Below are positions 1 to 11,045 of a stretch of 64,000 bases of DNA, piece after piece (within the stretch, counting starts at the first letter, position 1; each line of letters opens with the position of its first letter). The notes below the pieces were generated by a model. The model was not told where the DNA came from. It did no database searches and saw only the letters and a program-made list of their open reading frames with translations. The DNA comes from Ursus arctos. Lineage: Eukaryota; Chordata; Mammalia; Carnivora; Ursidae. The translations under genes and the position numbers were made by a program. Location: the NCBI RefSeq assembly GCF_023065955.2, contig NW_026622985.1, positions 75,443,931-75,507,930 of the forward strand, in the 5' to 3' direction.

Positions 1-2453
1 AGTGATTTTGTTAATGTTCTCTGGCTATCTAAACATCAAGAGAGAGGAAAGAGTCAATGCATATAAACGCAAGGTGTTTCTGACACCAAAGCCTGGAATC
101 TACAAACAGAAGAGGCTGTGGAAGCACGAAAAATTCCCAGGAGGTTTGCTCTGCTAATGTTAGTTTTAAGATAAACACCACAGACACTCTTTTTCACTTC
201 AATCAATTTCTTTTCCTCTGAGGATGCACAGATCTTTACTAATATAATCTTTATTTACCAGCTGCACTCCCCATTTTGCAAATTCTGCCCTGTTGAAATG
301 TAATACCAGGAATAAAAATATTGAGGAAACTTCTACAATCAGCCCATGTTTTCTTGAAACCAGTATGAAATTCACCATCTGTAAATGTTAGAGGAAGATA
401 TAAAAATAACCATCAACTGAAGCTACTAGAAAACTTGGTAATTGTCAGATTAGAGATGACAAGTAATAATATCAGAGCAGAAAATAAGTTCTACTCTGAA
501 AAACAGAAGTGTTAGCTTAGGCCTTTTTAGTCCTAAAATGTTGATCTGTCTCCCTCACCTTTTGACTTCTAGAAGCAAGAGGCACTGTGCCTGTGGATAA
601 GCTTCCACGATAGTTTAGGAGGATAATTAAAACATGAGTAAGAGTTTAACTTTGATTATTAAAGCCCCATATTTCTAATTCACACATTGATTAAAAAACA
701 AAACAAAACAGCGCTTGGCAGAGAAAACTCCTACTTGCTCTACTAATAGGCTGAACCATAGGGAATTGTAAATATTCAATGTACATATAATATCCTAACA
801 GAGGTGTAGTACTGACCTCTCTTAGATCTACTTGAGTGACTGAAGACAATACAGTATTGGTATGAAGTGGAATCAGAGGCAATGACTGTAATCTCTGCAC
901 ATAAAATGCTCATTTGGTGGTAGTAGAAGAACTGAAGTCTATGTGCTTTAATATATGGATTTTTAATTATTATTCAGGTATGGCAAGGCCAGCAGATTAG
1001 AAGATAACTACCAATGAAAAGATAGTTTGTGTTCACAGGTCCCAAGAGACGGCATCACCATGTCATGGGGGTGGGGGTAGGGCACATGGAGAAGCAGCAG
1101 GATCAGTCAGGAGCCACAGGGAGAGGGGGATATATGAGGACAAGCTTTTATTGTGGTTTTCTTGGGAAGGAGCAGGTGAGACAGGGTAAGCAGGTTTGAG
1201 ATTGAATAATCTCAGTGGGCATTGGGGCACAGGGACTCTCCCTTGTTGTCTGATACCTGGACAAGGTGATAAGGGCAGATGGATACTGACTGAGACTGTG
1301 GGAGCCTAATAAAGCAGGTGGTCAGGGATGTGGGCTCTGGGTTCATGAGTTTGCAACTGAAAAGTTGTGCTGATAAACAAGTTATTTACTATCTCTAGAA
1401 GTTGGCTAACTCTATAAGGCAGAGCCTCTCCAGGGTCAGAAAGGCCCGAGATGTCAAAGCGTCAGAATACGGGAAATAAAACAGAGTTAATACATTATAT
1501 TGTCCAGTAGATTCCCTAGGTGTCAAGAGTCATGGGCTCCTATCACACTTCTTTAAAAGGTCACTTCTTTAGCCTTTAATTCTTCCACTGGTAAATTAAA
1601 CATTATTTGACTAGATAAATCTTTAATATATTTAGGTACATATTTAACGTTCCTTAACCTATGATCGCATGTCAAAAGGAGATGCTTATTACATTCAACA
1701 AGATGACACTCTTGCTCAGGACAAGGATTTGGACTATAAATCCCTGATAAATTTAGTCTGATATAGGAAAATCAGGTTTGAGTACACCTGTTTTTTTTTT
1801 TTTTAGCCAATCTCAAAGTAGACAGGTTTTTACTGCAACATGCAGTCTAAAAAACCTGCAACTTAAAAGCTAGAGTACCTCCTTACGTCTCAAGGCTTCC
1901 TCTAACCACACTGAACTTGACTGCCAGGGTTTGTAAGCACTGCCGGGTCTGGGCCTCCTTCAGCAGCACTACTTCATTTTCCCTGATTACTGACATAAAT
2001 AAGCAGCAACTATATTTTATCTCCTTCTTATTCAGCTTTTATATAGCAACAAGGATATGGAGAGCTCACCATAAAACTGGTAACTAATAAATGTATGCAC
2101 AGCTACTCGTAACTAGCCCAGCGATAAAATGTCTTAAAGCAAAATACAAAGGTAGACTTGACATTGTAACGTGGAATTCAGAATTGTTCTCAACCACATG
2201 GGACCATCCTATTGTATTCTGTATCACACCTGAAATGACGTATTCCTCAAAACTCTGCTTGGTGCCTCTGCCATGTTAGCTCAGGTTTGTGATCCTTGGG
2301 AGAACGTACACACTTCTGGTATTTCTAATAGTTAAGTAGTAATCCTTCATCTTTCTTACTCTTAAATAGAAAATCCTCAGTTTAGACATTATTCAACCTC
2401 TTTAGGTTTTGGTTATGTATAAGCACATTTTTTAAATAGAAAGTCCCAGTGGG
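1..2453. other. Unassigned AT-rich DNA
   Basis: I recognise no gene and no confident repeat here. The open frames are under 70 codons and look random. A G-rich stretch near 1067-1083 has three adjacent G runs but lacks the fourth needed for a canonical three-tetrad quadruplex. A T-run lies near 1791-1804. The block around 1040-1380 is somewhat GC-richer and could be a decayed LTR, but I cannot name it. Confidence 0.5.
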
Positions 2454-2477
2454 GTGTGTGTGTGTGTGTGTGTGTGT

Positions 2478-2522
<45 letters not shown>
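2454..2522. repeat. (GT)n microsatellite
   Basis: About 69 bp of GT dinucleotides with one TC interruption near 2481. The uninterrupted run after the interruption is about 20 units, long enough to expect length polymorphism. It sits just upstream of an old L1 3' end. Alternating purine-pyrimidine DNA of this length can adopt Z-form in vitro. Confidence 0.97.
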
Positions 2523-2523
<1 letters not shown>

Positions 2524-2554
2524 TTAAGGGGCAGCAGGGAGTAGGGGCTGGTGA

Positions 2555-2760
2555 ATCAGGTCACAAAACAGTATATATGATCATATTTTTGTAAGAATAA
2601 ATAGATATATTTAAGAGTCTGAAAAAATTCATATCCAATTGTTAACAGAAATTATCTTTTAGTGATGAGATTGTGGTGATTTTAATTCTTTTTTATATGT
2701 TTTATATTTTCTGAATTATTTGAAATGAATACATATACATTTATAATAGAAAAAAATGAA
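2555..2760 (+). mobile_element. Old L1 3'-end fragment (L1M type)
   Basis: The AT-rich sequence resembles the 3' UTR of ancient mammalian L1. It has a 'gtgatgagattgtggtgatt'-like stretch, then a T-rich segment and a 'tttataatagaaaaaaatgaa'-like A-rich end. It is heavily diverged with no target duplication visible, so both ends are approximate. The call is by resemblance to remembered consensus. Confidence 0.45.
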
Positions 2761-3202
2761 GTTATTTCTATTTTGCAAAACAAATATTCCAACATCTTAG
2801 AGAATTGAAGACATTATTGAATATTATAAAACTTGGGTAAAATGGAAAATGTTCACTTTCTTGTAGATTTATAGGTCACTAAAGATCACTATGTCCCCCC
2901 CACTTTAAATAGGACTTTCAGTCCCTAATTATTAAAATCTCTGGCATATGGATACTATTGAAGGCAACAAAACTAGACATTATGATGGAGACTATACATA
3001 GAGATTGTTCTTGATCATAACTCACTAAAGCAGCTCTGTACTCTTTAGGTCACAAGAGGTGAACTAAAAGGAGAGCATTTCAGTAGTAAAAAGAATTAAA
3101 ATAGTTCATCAGCCACTGCCAAGGTCTCAGTTCAGACAATTTCTCAGCCCTCAGCTCTTCAGGGTTCACTCTAGCAGGCAACTGGGTCTGATCGTTGTAT
3201 TT
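2761..3202. other. Unassigned DNA
   Basis: Nothing recognised: no open frame of note and no repeat signature. It is bounded on the right by the target duplication of a SINE. Confidence 0.4.
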
Positions 3203-3217
3203 AAAAACTTTTGTTTG

Positions 3218-3428
3218 GGGGCGCCTGGGTGGCACAGCGGTTAGGTGTCTGCCTTCGGCTCAGGGCGTGATCCCGGCGTTCTGGGATCGAGTCCCACATC
3301 AGGCTTCTCTGCTGTGAGCCTGCTTCTTCCTCTCCCACTCCCCCTGCTTGTGTTCCCTCTCTCGCTGGCTGTCTCTATCTCTGTCGAATAAATAAATAAA
3401 ATCTTAAAATAAATAAATAAATAAAAAT
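3218..3428 (+). mobile_element. Can-SINE, tRNA-Lys derived, young (ursid-like subfamily)
   Basis: Complete SINE. The tRNA-like head starts GGGGCGCCTGGGTGGCACAG, the B-box-like GATCGAGTC lies near 3287, a CT-rich middle follows, and it ends in (AATAAA)n plus an A-rich tail. A perfect 15-bp target-site duplication (aaaaacttttgtttg) flanks it at 3203-3217 and 3429-3443. Low divergence and intact duplications argue for a lineage-specific insertion. It codes for nothing; an antisense reading frame across it is incidental. Confidence 0.95.
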
Positions 3429-3443
3429 AAAAACTTTTGTTTG

Positions 3444-4809
3444 TTTGCTTAGCATACCATAGTAATGAGTTCATGGTCCCAAAAACACTCCTACCAGATT
3501 GTTTTATATCAGGCACAACTGTTTTGCAGCCACAGATTGTGCCAGTATATTCAGCCAGGCCTTCTGCAAACCCACGGTTCACAAACAGAGGAGCCTGGGC
3601 GAAAGCCTGTGACTAAAGCATCACAAATCTGTAACCACTACTTTCACAGTACCTTCAAATTTGCTCCTGTGATAATGGCTCAAATACTCCCAGGATAACA
3701 GCTTTACATTCAAATACTGGGATTTCTAAGGTGGGATTAAAGTATTGACAAATCATTCTAAATATGGTCTTTAAGTAAACCATCTACACCTCCCTGCTAA
3801 AAGCTATGGGGAAGCCAATATGGCAGGGCAACCTCTACCATCTGATAGCAAAGGTGCAAAATAACTTGCGACCTTGATGCTTTGATGTCCATCCTACCCT
3901 CAAAGTCCCAGGATATTAGGGTGGTATGTAAAATTTGAAAAGTCAGAGAATAAAAGAAGGTCCTCTATAAGTCACTGAAGTGGCAGTCAGTCTTCATTTA
4001 ATGCCCTTGTGCTCATTCCTATTTGTTATCTATGTTAGATTCTGCTGTTCTCACTTATTTCCGTGAGTTGTGATAAAAGAAAAGATGGGAGATATTACTT
4101 TAAATTGGAAACTTTCACAAGGAGCCATATTAAAGGAGCACTCGTTGCCTGTAACACAGCAAACTTCCAAAGTCTGTATTTTAACTGTGAAGCATGTCAA
4201 GAACATATATCACGAATATTGGACCAAATATGCTTAGGGTTGAAAATATGTTCACTAATTAATTTTACTTTGAAATCACCAATCAAAGCTTAATGTCAAG
4301 GATGAAAACATTATTAAATGTGCTAGTCTGCATAATTCTCCTTTTAGTGAGTATTACTGGCCCTGTTCCACAAAAATGAGTCAGCTGAATGGCCTTAAAA
4401 GAATGCATTTTGATAGGTAGAGCCAAGGCTATAAGGCAGGTATAATGATTCACAGACCACTGTGCTAAGTTTTATCTAGTTAGTATTTTTTTTATAAACT
4501 TCATGATTAAAAATCTCTTAGGTATGTCAACTATGGCATAATTTTATCAGATAGAATGCAGAGATAATTGACTGGTGTGTTGATAATTAAACTTAAGGTC
4601 TCTGCCAATGAATTCAATTCATGACATAGAGTGTCATCATGGAGCAAAATCATTACCTATAAAGTAAAAAGTAAATGTTTTAATGAGAATTGTTTGGACA
4701 GTATACTGGCTGACCAGATTATATAAAATATCTGAAAAGATTATATGTAAAAAAAAAAAAAAGAATGACATTTGACAGAGTCATCACTTAAATTATTCAT
4801 TCGTCATCA
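3444..4809. other. Unassigned DNA
   Basis: About 1.4 kb with no recognised gene or repeat apart from an A-run at about 4750-4762. Open frames are at most 77 codons with no domain I recognise. Confidence 0.4.
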
Positions 4810-5132
4810 AAATATGCAAAATGGTGACCTTTGTTTTTGAAAATCACCTAAGATCCAGCCTCTTAAATTTTTAAGTGCGCAATACTGTACTGTTAACCAC
4901 AAGCACAATGCTGTACTGCAGGTGTCTAGACATTTTACAACTTGAATATCTGAAACTTTATCTGTTAAACAGCAACTCCCCATTTTCACTGTCCCACCCG
5001 TTCCCCTGGCAACCACCATTCTACTTTCTGCTTTTATGAGTTCGACTACATTAGGTACCTCATCTAAATGGAACTATGCAGTATTTGTCCTGTGATGGGC
5101 TCATTTCACTTAGCATAACGTCCCCAAGGTTT
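4810..5132 (-). mobile_element. Old L1 3' UTR (non-inverted half of a rearranged L1)
   Basis: Read on the minus strand this is an old L1 3' region. It runs from the end of ORF2 ('attatgctaagtgaaat' class motif, seen in reverse at 5105-5125) through the 3' UTR to about 4850-4810. The plus-strand text includes 'ggcaaccaccattctacttt', typical of antisense L1M. The segment directly to its right is L1 ORF2 sequence in the opposite orientation. Confidence 0.75.
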
Positions 5133-5285
5133 GAGATATTTGTACTCCTGTATTCACTGCAGCATTATTCATGCTAGCCTAGATGTGGAAGCAACCTAAA
5201 TGTCTACAGATAGATAAATGGATAAAGAAAATGTGTTATATACATACAATAGAATATTATTCAACCTTAAAAAAAGGCATATCTT
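5133..5285 (+). mobile_element. L1 ORF2 3' fragment, inverted relative to the adjacent L1 3' UTR
   Basis: The plus strand reads as the C-terminal part of L1 ORF2: a 'cctaaatgtctacagatag' stretch, then 'atggataaagaaaatgtg', then 'caatagaatattattcaacc'. This encodes the conserved D-x-WIKK...EYYS region. It abuts the minus-strand L1 3' UTR at about 5132. On the minus strand the order is inverted upstream segment, then normal 3' end, the arrangement left by 5' inversion (twin priming). Confidence 0.7.
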
Positions 5286-5545
5286 TACTTTTAACTTTAA
5301 CTTTTTATTATGGAAAATTTCAAACCATAGAGCAGGATGAATCCTCATGCTCCCAGGATTCTGATTCAATAATCATCAACCCATGGCCAAAACAGTTTCA
5401 TCTCTCCCTTTCTATACTGAAAGCAAATCCCGGTTGTCTTATGATTTCATCCATGAACATTTCATATGTATGCCTAAAAGGTAAAGAATATTTTATACAC
5501 GTTAACTATAATACCACCATAATAGCTAAAAAATGAGGTGACAAA
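5286..5545 (-). mobile_element. Second old L1 3'-end fragment
   Basis: The plus strand reads 'aactttttattatggaaaa', then 'aaagcaaatcccggttgtc' and 'atttcatccatgaacatttc'. This is the reverse complement of an ancient L1M 3' end that finishes in ccataataaaaagtt. It belongs to a different, older subfamily than the neighbour at 4810-5132. Confidence 0.65.
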
Positions 5546-5805
5546 CCCTCAATATCATCAAATATCTTGAAAGTTTCACATTTCCAATTGTTTATAAAAA
5601 ATATGTTTTACAGTTGCTTCTCTGAATCAGAGTCCAACAGCCACATATGGATTCGTGTTCCTCTGAACTCCATAGTTTGTAAATTGGTAGTTGGAACTCC
5701 TTTCCATGCCTTGCTCATGCCACAGCACTTACCTATTTATCATACTCCTTTCCACCAAATGCTATCTCTGATTCTCCTATTTTGAGCCACAGTTAATATC
5801 CCCCT

Positions 5806-6299
5806 TGTGGTAGTTGGAATAATGACCCCTAAAGACATCCACATTGTAATGCCCAAAACCAGTGAATATGTTGCCTTACATGTGAAAGGGGAATTAAGTT
5901 TGCTAATCAACTGACTTTAAAATATTTTAAAGAGATTATCCTGGATTATCTGCCTGGGCTCAATGTAATCACCAGAGTCTTCAAAAGCAAGGGAGGAAGG
6001 CACAGGGTAGGTCAGAGTGATGGGATGACCTGACTCATCTTCGCTGGTTTTGAAGCTGGAGAAAGGAGGCCCTAAGCTAAAGAATGAGGACAGCCTCTTA
6101 AAGATGGAGAACTCTGCAAGGAAACCGATTTTCCCAGAAAGCCTCCAGAAAGGAACATACACCTGCTGACACCTTGATTTTAGCCCCTGAGTCTTATGCT
6201 GGACTTCGGACCTAGAGGACTATTAAAATAATATACTGTGTTGTTTTAAGCTACTAAATTTGTGGTAATTTGTTACAGCAGTCATAGAAAACTAATACA
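5806..6299 (+). mobile_element. MLT1-type LTR (ERVL-MaLR), solitary
   Basis: The element starts TGTGGTAGTTGGAATAATG and ends ACTAATACA. It contains the MaLR hallmarks of a 'gattatcctggattatctg' block, 'gctgacaccttgattttag', 'ttttaagctactaaatttg' and 'ttacagcagtcatagaaaac'. The length of about 494 bp fits an LTR. No internal retroviral sequence flanks it, so it is a solo LTR. It is heavily diverged and ancient. Confidence 0.85.
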
Positions 6300-6339
6300 C
6301 CATTCTTTTTGCTCACGTGGTACTCTGTGCCACAATTTA

Positions 6340-6447
6340 GTTGGAGGTAGTAAATGTAGTGCATCAGAGTAAGATTATACCTGGATTCAAATTTCTGCTC
6401 TGCTACTTCTAAACTGTATGATCTTTGGCAACTAAAGGAACCTTCCT
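6340..6447 (+). mobile_element. MIR SINE fragment
   Basis: Resembles the MIR tRNA-derived head: a 'ctggattcaaatttctgctc' stretch, then a 'ctgtatgatctttggcaa' block like the MIR core. A Can-SINE insertion at 6448 truncates it. Confidence 0.6.
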
Positions 6448-6580
6448 GGGGCACCTAGGTGGCTTAGTTGGTTAGGTGACCGACTCTTGATTTTTGCTCA
6501 GGTCATGATCTCAGGGTTGTGAGATCAAGCCCCGCGTGGCGCCTGCCCCCCCACCTCTCTCTACGAGAACAAGACACAAT
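6448..6580 (+). mobile_element. Can-SINE, older, truncated
   Basis: The head reads ggggcacctaggtggctta, followed by 'gctcaggtcatgatctcagg' and a B-box-like 'gagatcaag'. The CT-rich middle and tail are reduced. It is flanked by approximate 10-bp duplications (gaaccttcct at 6438, gaaccttact at 6581). It inserted into a MIR. Confidence 0.85.
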
Positions 6581-6590
6581 GAACCTTACT

Positions 6591-8638
6591 TAAGCTCACT
6601 TTACATCAGATCAACTGTTTACAGCCTTCCATGGCATATACCTCCTTTGAGGTATTTATCACAATTATAACTAATCAATTGAGTACTCAATTAAATGTCT
6701 CTTTCTCTCCTAAGATAATGGTCCCCCCAAAGGAAGGAGCCCTAACTATTTTGTTAATTACTTGTATCCTTAACACAAAGTCCAGTGCTACGAAAAAACA
6801 GGCTTTTGAAAATATTTGCCAATTGAATGGATTTGATTAAAAGTACCTCCTTGGGTGTGATATAGACAAGACTGCCCAGTAAAATACCAGTACATTCAGA
6901 ATGTACAAATGAATTCACTGCACCAGTATAATCCAGGGACTTAAAAAGCCATGAGTCAAGAGATTTCACACTCTCCTTTTTTCAACCCCCATTTTCTAAA
7001 TTATTTTATCCCCTGAACGCCACTTAGGCCCTACTTTTGCTTTCCTAACAAGGAGGCATTTTCCTGTTAGGTGTATCTAGGACAGATGGAAGGGTATCCT
7101 CACCTTGATAAGCTCCCCATGAGTCTAGGGTCTGATACTCATATTTACAGGTAAAAAATATAAATTTAATGTGATAAATTCTAAGGGACTGATTCAGGTC
7201 AATCAAACAAAAGATCATCCATTAGTTTACAATAAGAACTAAGCAAGGGGTGAAAAAAAATTTTTTTTCCACACTGGATCACATCTTCTTTACCCAGCAG
7301 AAAAATTTACTAGGGAAAAGTATTTTTAAGTTTTAAAAAAGTAAAGAAGAAACAAGTACTCTATACCTAACAACTTCTAAATACAAAGCATATATAAAGG
7401 GTACTCTTACAAGCAAGTAATACTCATAAAAGAACTATTCTGACTTTTACTTGAACATATACAGTATTAATACTTGCTGGTCAGTGTTCAGGTATAAATG
7501 GTTAATAGATCATATAAATAATTGTCTTGCATCCAGTCCAAAGGAAAAAAAGAAGAAAAACTTTTTAAAATTTATAACATTGTCAACTTTGTATAGTACA
7601 TCTTGTTTCTACATCTTAAAGACCTTTCTTTCAATCAACACTTACACTTCAGCCATTCTCTAGAAAGCTTTGTTATAAATGGGTCCCTGCAGAGCTCTTG
7701 ATATAAGCCTTATTGAGACAGTTAGTGTTTGAAAGAGACTCTACAGAACAGGCTGGTGATTCACTGCTCTAGATTTCTGGAATTCTAGCCTTGAACTGAG
7801 CCCAATCTCCAGGAAGCCACATATTTGTCCCTGGGTTATCTGAGTCCTTATAGAAACAGTTTGCTTTTACTGTGTTCGGTTTTCAGCAGCTATGAAGGTT
7901 GTCTATAAGGAATAGTTAAGCGAACAATATGGCAGCATTCGTTCAAAAAGAAAGTGGGAGATGCTGTTGCTTATACTGTTCACTATTCCTGCACAATCAC
8001 ATAGGCCTGAATCAGTGAAATGTGAGTCTTCCTCAGCCTCAAGCTTTATTAATGATTAATGATTAGCAAAAAAATCAAAGCAAAAATACAAGCAGCATCA
8101 ATATCTACGAAGCCCCTAATATCAGATGCAGCTCTTAGAGGACCTTTTCCTGCATCTGGGTTCATTTGGTTTCAGAGTTAAGCCACCTATTGGGGGTCAG
8201 CCAGACACAGGAAAACCACTGAGTTTGGGATCTCTTATGTATCTCATTAATCACATAGACCTGTTCTAGCTTCATAATTGAATCCTGTTCTTCATCACAG
8301 CTATGGCACAGAAGTCCATAAATTTCAGGTTTATTAGTAAGAATCAAAATAGATAAACCACGTATACCCTTCTAAAAGCATTCCTGTTAAACTCTCATTT
8401 GTCTTTTAGCTGTACATTGCATAAATCATTGTTTGTAAGAGTTCAGGTCAATCTTACTAGGGGACTAGTCACAGACCCACTGTTAATGTTTCCTTCCCTG
8501 TTCCTATATATGGATCCTTCTGATAAACAAACTTCTTAATTTAACAACAAAAAACAACAACAAAAAACCTCTCTCCTAAAAAGATGTTCCAAAAATAAAT
8601 AAATAAAAATAGAACCATTACTTCAAAAAAAAAAAAAA
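6591..8638. other. Unassigned DNA
   Basis: About 2 kb without recognised genes or confident repeats. A symmetric A8/T8 block lies at 7253-7268. A mixed A-rich tract ending in a pure A-run lies at about 8585-8640, next to a minus-strand SINE. Open frames are at most 71 codons and unremarkable. Confidence 0.4.
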
Positions 8639-8655
8639 AAGATATGCTTACTTTT

Positions 8656-8837
8656 TTTTTTTTTTTTTTAAGAGAGAGATGGGGTAGGAGGGGCAGAGGG
8701 AGAGGGAGAGGGAGAGAGAGAATCTTAAGCAGACTCCATGCTCAGTGCGGAGCCCAACACAGGCCTTGATGTCACAATCCTGAGATCATGACCTGAGTTA
8801 AAATCAAGAGTTGGACACTTAACCACCCAGGCATCCC
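8656..8837 (-). mobile_element. Can-SINE, older subfamily
   Basis: Minus-strand SINE. The T-run at 8652-8669 is its A tail and the GA-rich block is its CT region. 'gagatcatgacctgagtt' is the reverse of the tRNA-like core, and 'ccacccaggcatccc' is its head. A 17-bp target-site duplication (aagatatgcttactttt) lies at 8639-8655 and 8838-8854. Confidence 0.93.
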
Positions 8838-8854
8838 AAGATATGCTTACTTTT

Positions 8855-9839
8855 AAATGACAATGAGAATTACATAACTCAATATATTTCTCCTCTTTTT
8901 TGGCTTTTGTTTTTACAATATCATGCCTAATATGAGTACATAACCTTTAAACTGCTTATAGCCAAGGTATTATGTATAATTATCCTCAATCTCATACACC
9001 ATTATGGTTTTTTCTTTGTAAATGCATCTTTTATTTTAGGCAAACTCAAACCATTTTTGGAATAAATATATTACAAATAGCTAAAATTTGTATACTTATC
9101 TAGAAAAAAAATCATAATTAGCTTCCTTTTTCCTTCATGAAAGCTCTTGTAACTACAGTCATTCTATCACTGACAAAAATAATTTCTGATAGAAATATTG
9201 CTTCTTTTCCACCTGTGCCTCTTCACCACTTACACTTTCTAATCACAAACTACCATTTATACACACAGAGTCAAAGGTCATGGAACGTACTTCCTGTTAA
9301 TGAATACTGTCCTTTCCTACCGCCTTTCCCCAGGATAAAGTTCTCTGCGTTAACTATATTACCCTGCACTCCACAAACCCAGCGACCTTACCAGCTGCTG
9401 TCTGTTCACTTGAAGTTCCAAAGTTCCTGGATGCTAAAAGGCATAAGGGAACAGAAATTCTAATCCATGAGCCCGAGTGGCTGCTTATGGGCGGACAGCA
9501 TGATCATCATAGTGAGAGGAATGAAGAGTGAAGTCTATCAGTAAGTGCCACAAGAAAAGAAGCAAGAGTAGGTATACGTCCTGTATTGTGCTTGTATTTT
9601 ATGATTGAGCAGAGAGATTAAACAGAAGGAGTCAGATTATCAGAAAGAAAAGAAAAGACACCAAGATTCATTCTAAGGATATAACTTTTCTCTCTTATTA
9701 GGTAGTCTATGCATACCAGAATTCTAAAATATTGAGATTAAAGGGAGCTTAGATATCATTTTATCCAACCTCTTTACTTAAAATCATTTTAGATCAAATT
9801 GAGATGAAGAAAGATAATAGTGGCAAGGCAAATCTTCTT
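8855..9839. other. Unassigned DNA with a possible MIR3 trace
   Basis: Mostly unrecognised. At about 9735-9830 the text ('aagggagcttagatatcat', then 'atccaacctctttac') weakly resembles antisense MIR3. A 108-codon frame at 9137-9463 shows no motif I recognise and is probably chance. Confidence 0.3.
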
Positions 9840-10095
9840 TTCCTTTACTTTATAAATCTTTTACAGTTCTTTTTAATTTAGTTTTGTTTTTTCTTTGCCT
9901 TATACATTTTTGAGGGCAAATTTATCAATCTTTTCCCTAATAATTTCAAGGAAAATTTTAGTCATAATTAGGAAAATTCTTCCTTTTCCATTTTATAGAG
10001 GAATTCCTTTTTTGTTAAGTACATGTACAGTTTCTTTTTCATTTTCATTTTTTTGAAATATTCAGATCTCTATTCAATCAGAGGAGTTTATTCTT

Positions 10096-10292
10096 TTTTT
10101 AAGATTTTAAAATTGAGAGAGAGAGAGAGAGCACAGGGTGGAGGGGCCGAGGGAGAGGGAGAGAGAGAATCCAAGTAGACTCCCTGCTGAGTGCAGAGCC
10201 CCTCTCAGGGCTCAATCCCAGGACCCTGACATCAGGACCCAAGTGGAAATCAAGAGTCAGATGCTTAACCAACTAAGCCACTCTGGTGCCCT
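10096..10292 (-). mobile_element. Can-SINE inserted in old L1
   Basis: Minus-strand SINE with a GA-rich block (10114-10168), core 'tcaatcccaggaccctgac' and head complement 'cactctggtgccc'. The target duplication is gaggagtttattctt at 10081-10095 against gagaagtttattctt at 10293-10307 (one mismatch). The duplication is part of the host L1, so the SINE is younger than the L1. Confidence 0.93.
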
Positions 10293-10697
10293 GAGAAGTT
10301 TATTCTTGTATATAGTTTGAGGTAAGGATCCAACTTAATTTTTTCCCAACATTTCTCCAGTTAACCCAATATAATTTGTTGAATTATCTTTTCCCCAGTG
10401 TTTTAAGATGTATAAATAATCTTACATATTTGGGTGTATTTGGGGGTTTTCTATTGTGTTCCTTCTGATTGTCAGTCCATTTAGGTGCCAGTCCATAATG
10501 TTTCAATTAGAGGCTACCCAGTATGTTTTAGAATCTATAAGTGCTGACCTCCTCACTTCCTGTTGCCCCTTTCTTCCTTTTTTCCCACTTTTATAGCTAT
10601 CAGAGCTTGATTGATTTTTTTTCATATGAACTTCAGATTCAATTTGTCTAACTCTGTTCTTTAAAATACCTGGTATTTTTCTTGGGGTCTTATTTTT

Positions 10698-10892
10698 TTT
10701 CTAAAGATTTTATTTATTTATTTGACAGAGAGAGAGATAGCCAGCAAGAGAGGGAACACAAGCAGGGGGAGTGGGAGAGGAAGAAGCAGGCTCCCAGCCG
10801 AGGAGCCTGATGTGGGGCTCGATCCCAGAACGCTGGGATCACACCCTGAGCCGAAGGCAGATGCTTAACGACTGCGCCACCCAGGCGCCCCT
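10698..10892 (-). mobile_element. Can-SINE, young (ursid-like subfamily), in old L1
   Basis: Reverse complement of the same subfamily as the copies at 3218 and 40583: 'cagggggagtgggagaggaa', 'gagccgaaggcagatgctta' and 'ccacccaggcgcccc'. A perfect 17-bp target duplication (cttggggtcttattttt) lies at 10681-10697 and 10893-10909. Confidence 0.96.
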
Positions 10893-11045
10893 CTTGGGGT
10901 CTTATTTTTATCTTTGGATTGATGATCTTGTCATCCTTCCTTTCTAAGAAAATGGAATACCTTTCCATTTGTTTAAATATAATATATTTCATAAGTAAGT
11001 ACTTAATGTTTCCTTATACATTTTGTACAGTTAGCTTTATACCTT

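Larger units (their letters stand above)
9840..11045 (-). mobile_element. Old L1 ORF2 segment (antisense), split by two SINEs
   Basis: Antisense L1M ORF2. Recognisable plus-strand anchors are 'tagtttgaggtaaggatcc' near 10315, 'ccagttaacccaatataat' near 10358, 'catatgaacttcagattca' near 10623, and 'aatggaatacctttccattt' near 10952. The order is consistent with the reverse of the reverse-transcriptase region. Two Can-SINEs at 10096 and 10698 interrupt it. Its outer edges are uncertain and the frames are heavily broken. Confidence 0.7.

Noticed and set aside
1067..1083. Possible G-quadruplex
   Set aside because: Only three adjacent runs of three or more G; the next run is too far away for the canonical motif.
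3241..3582. 113-codon minus-strand open frame
   Set aside because: It crosses the SINE in antisense, and its residues reflect the SINE GA-rich strand. Not a gene.
7253..7268. A8T8 palindrome
   Set aside because: Too short and simple to imply function; common in AT-rich DNA.
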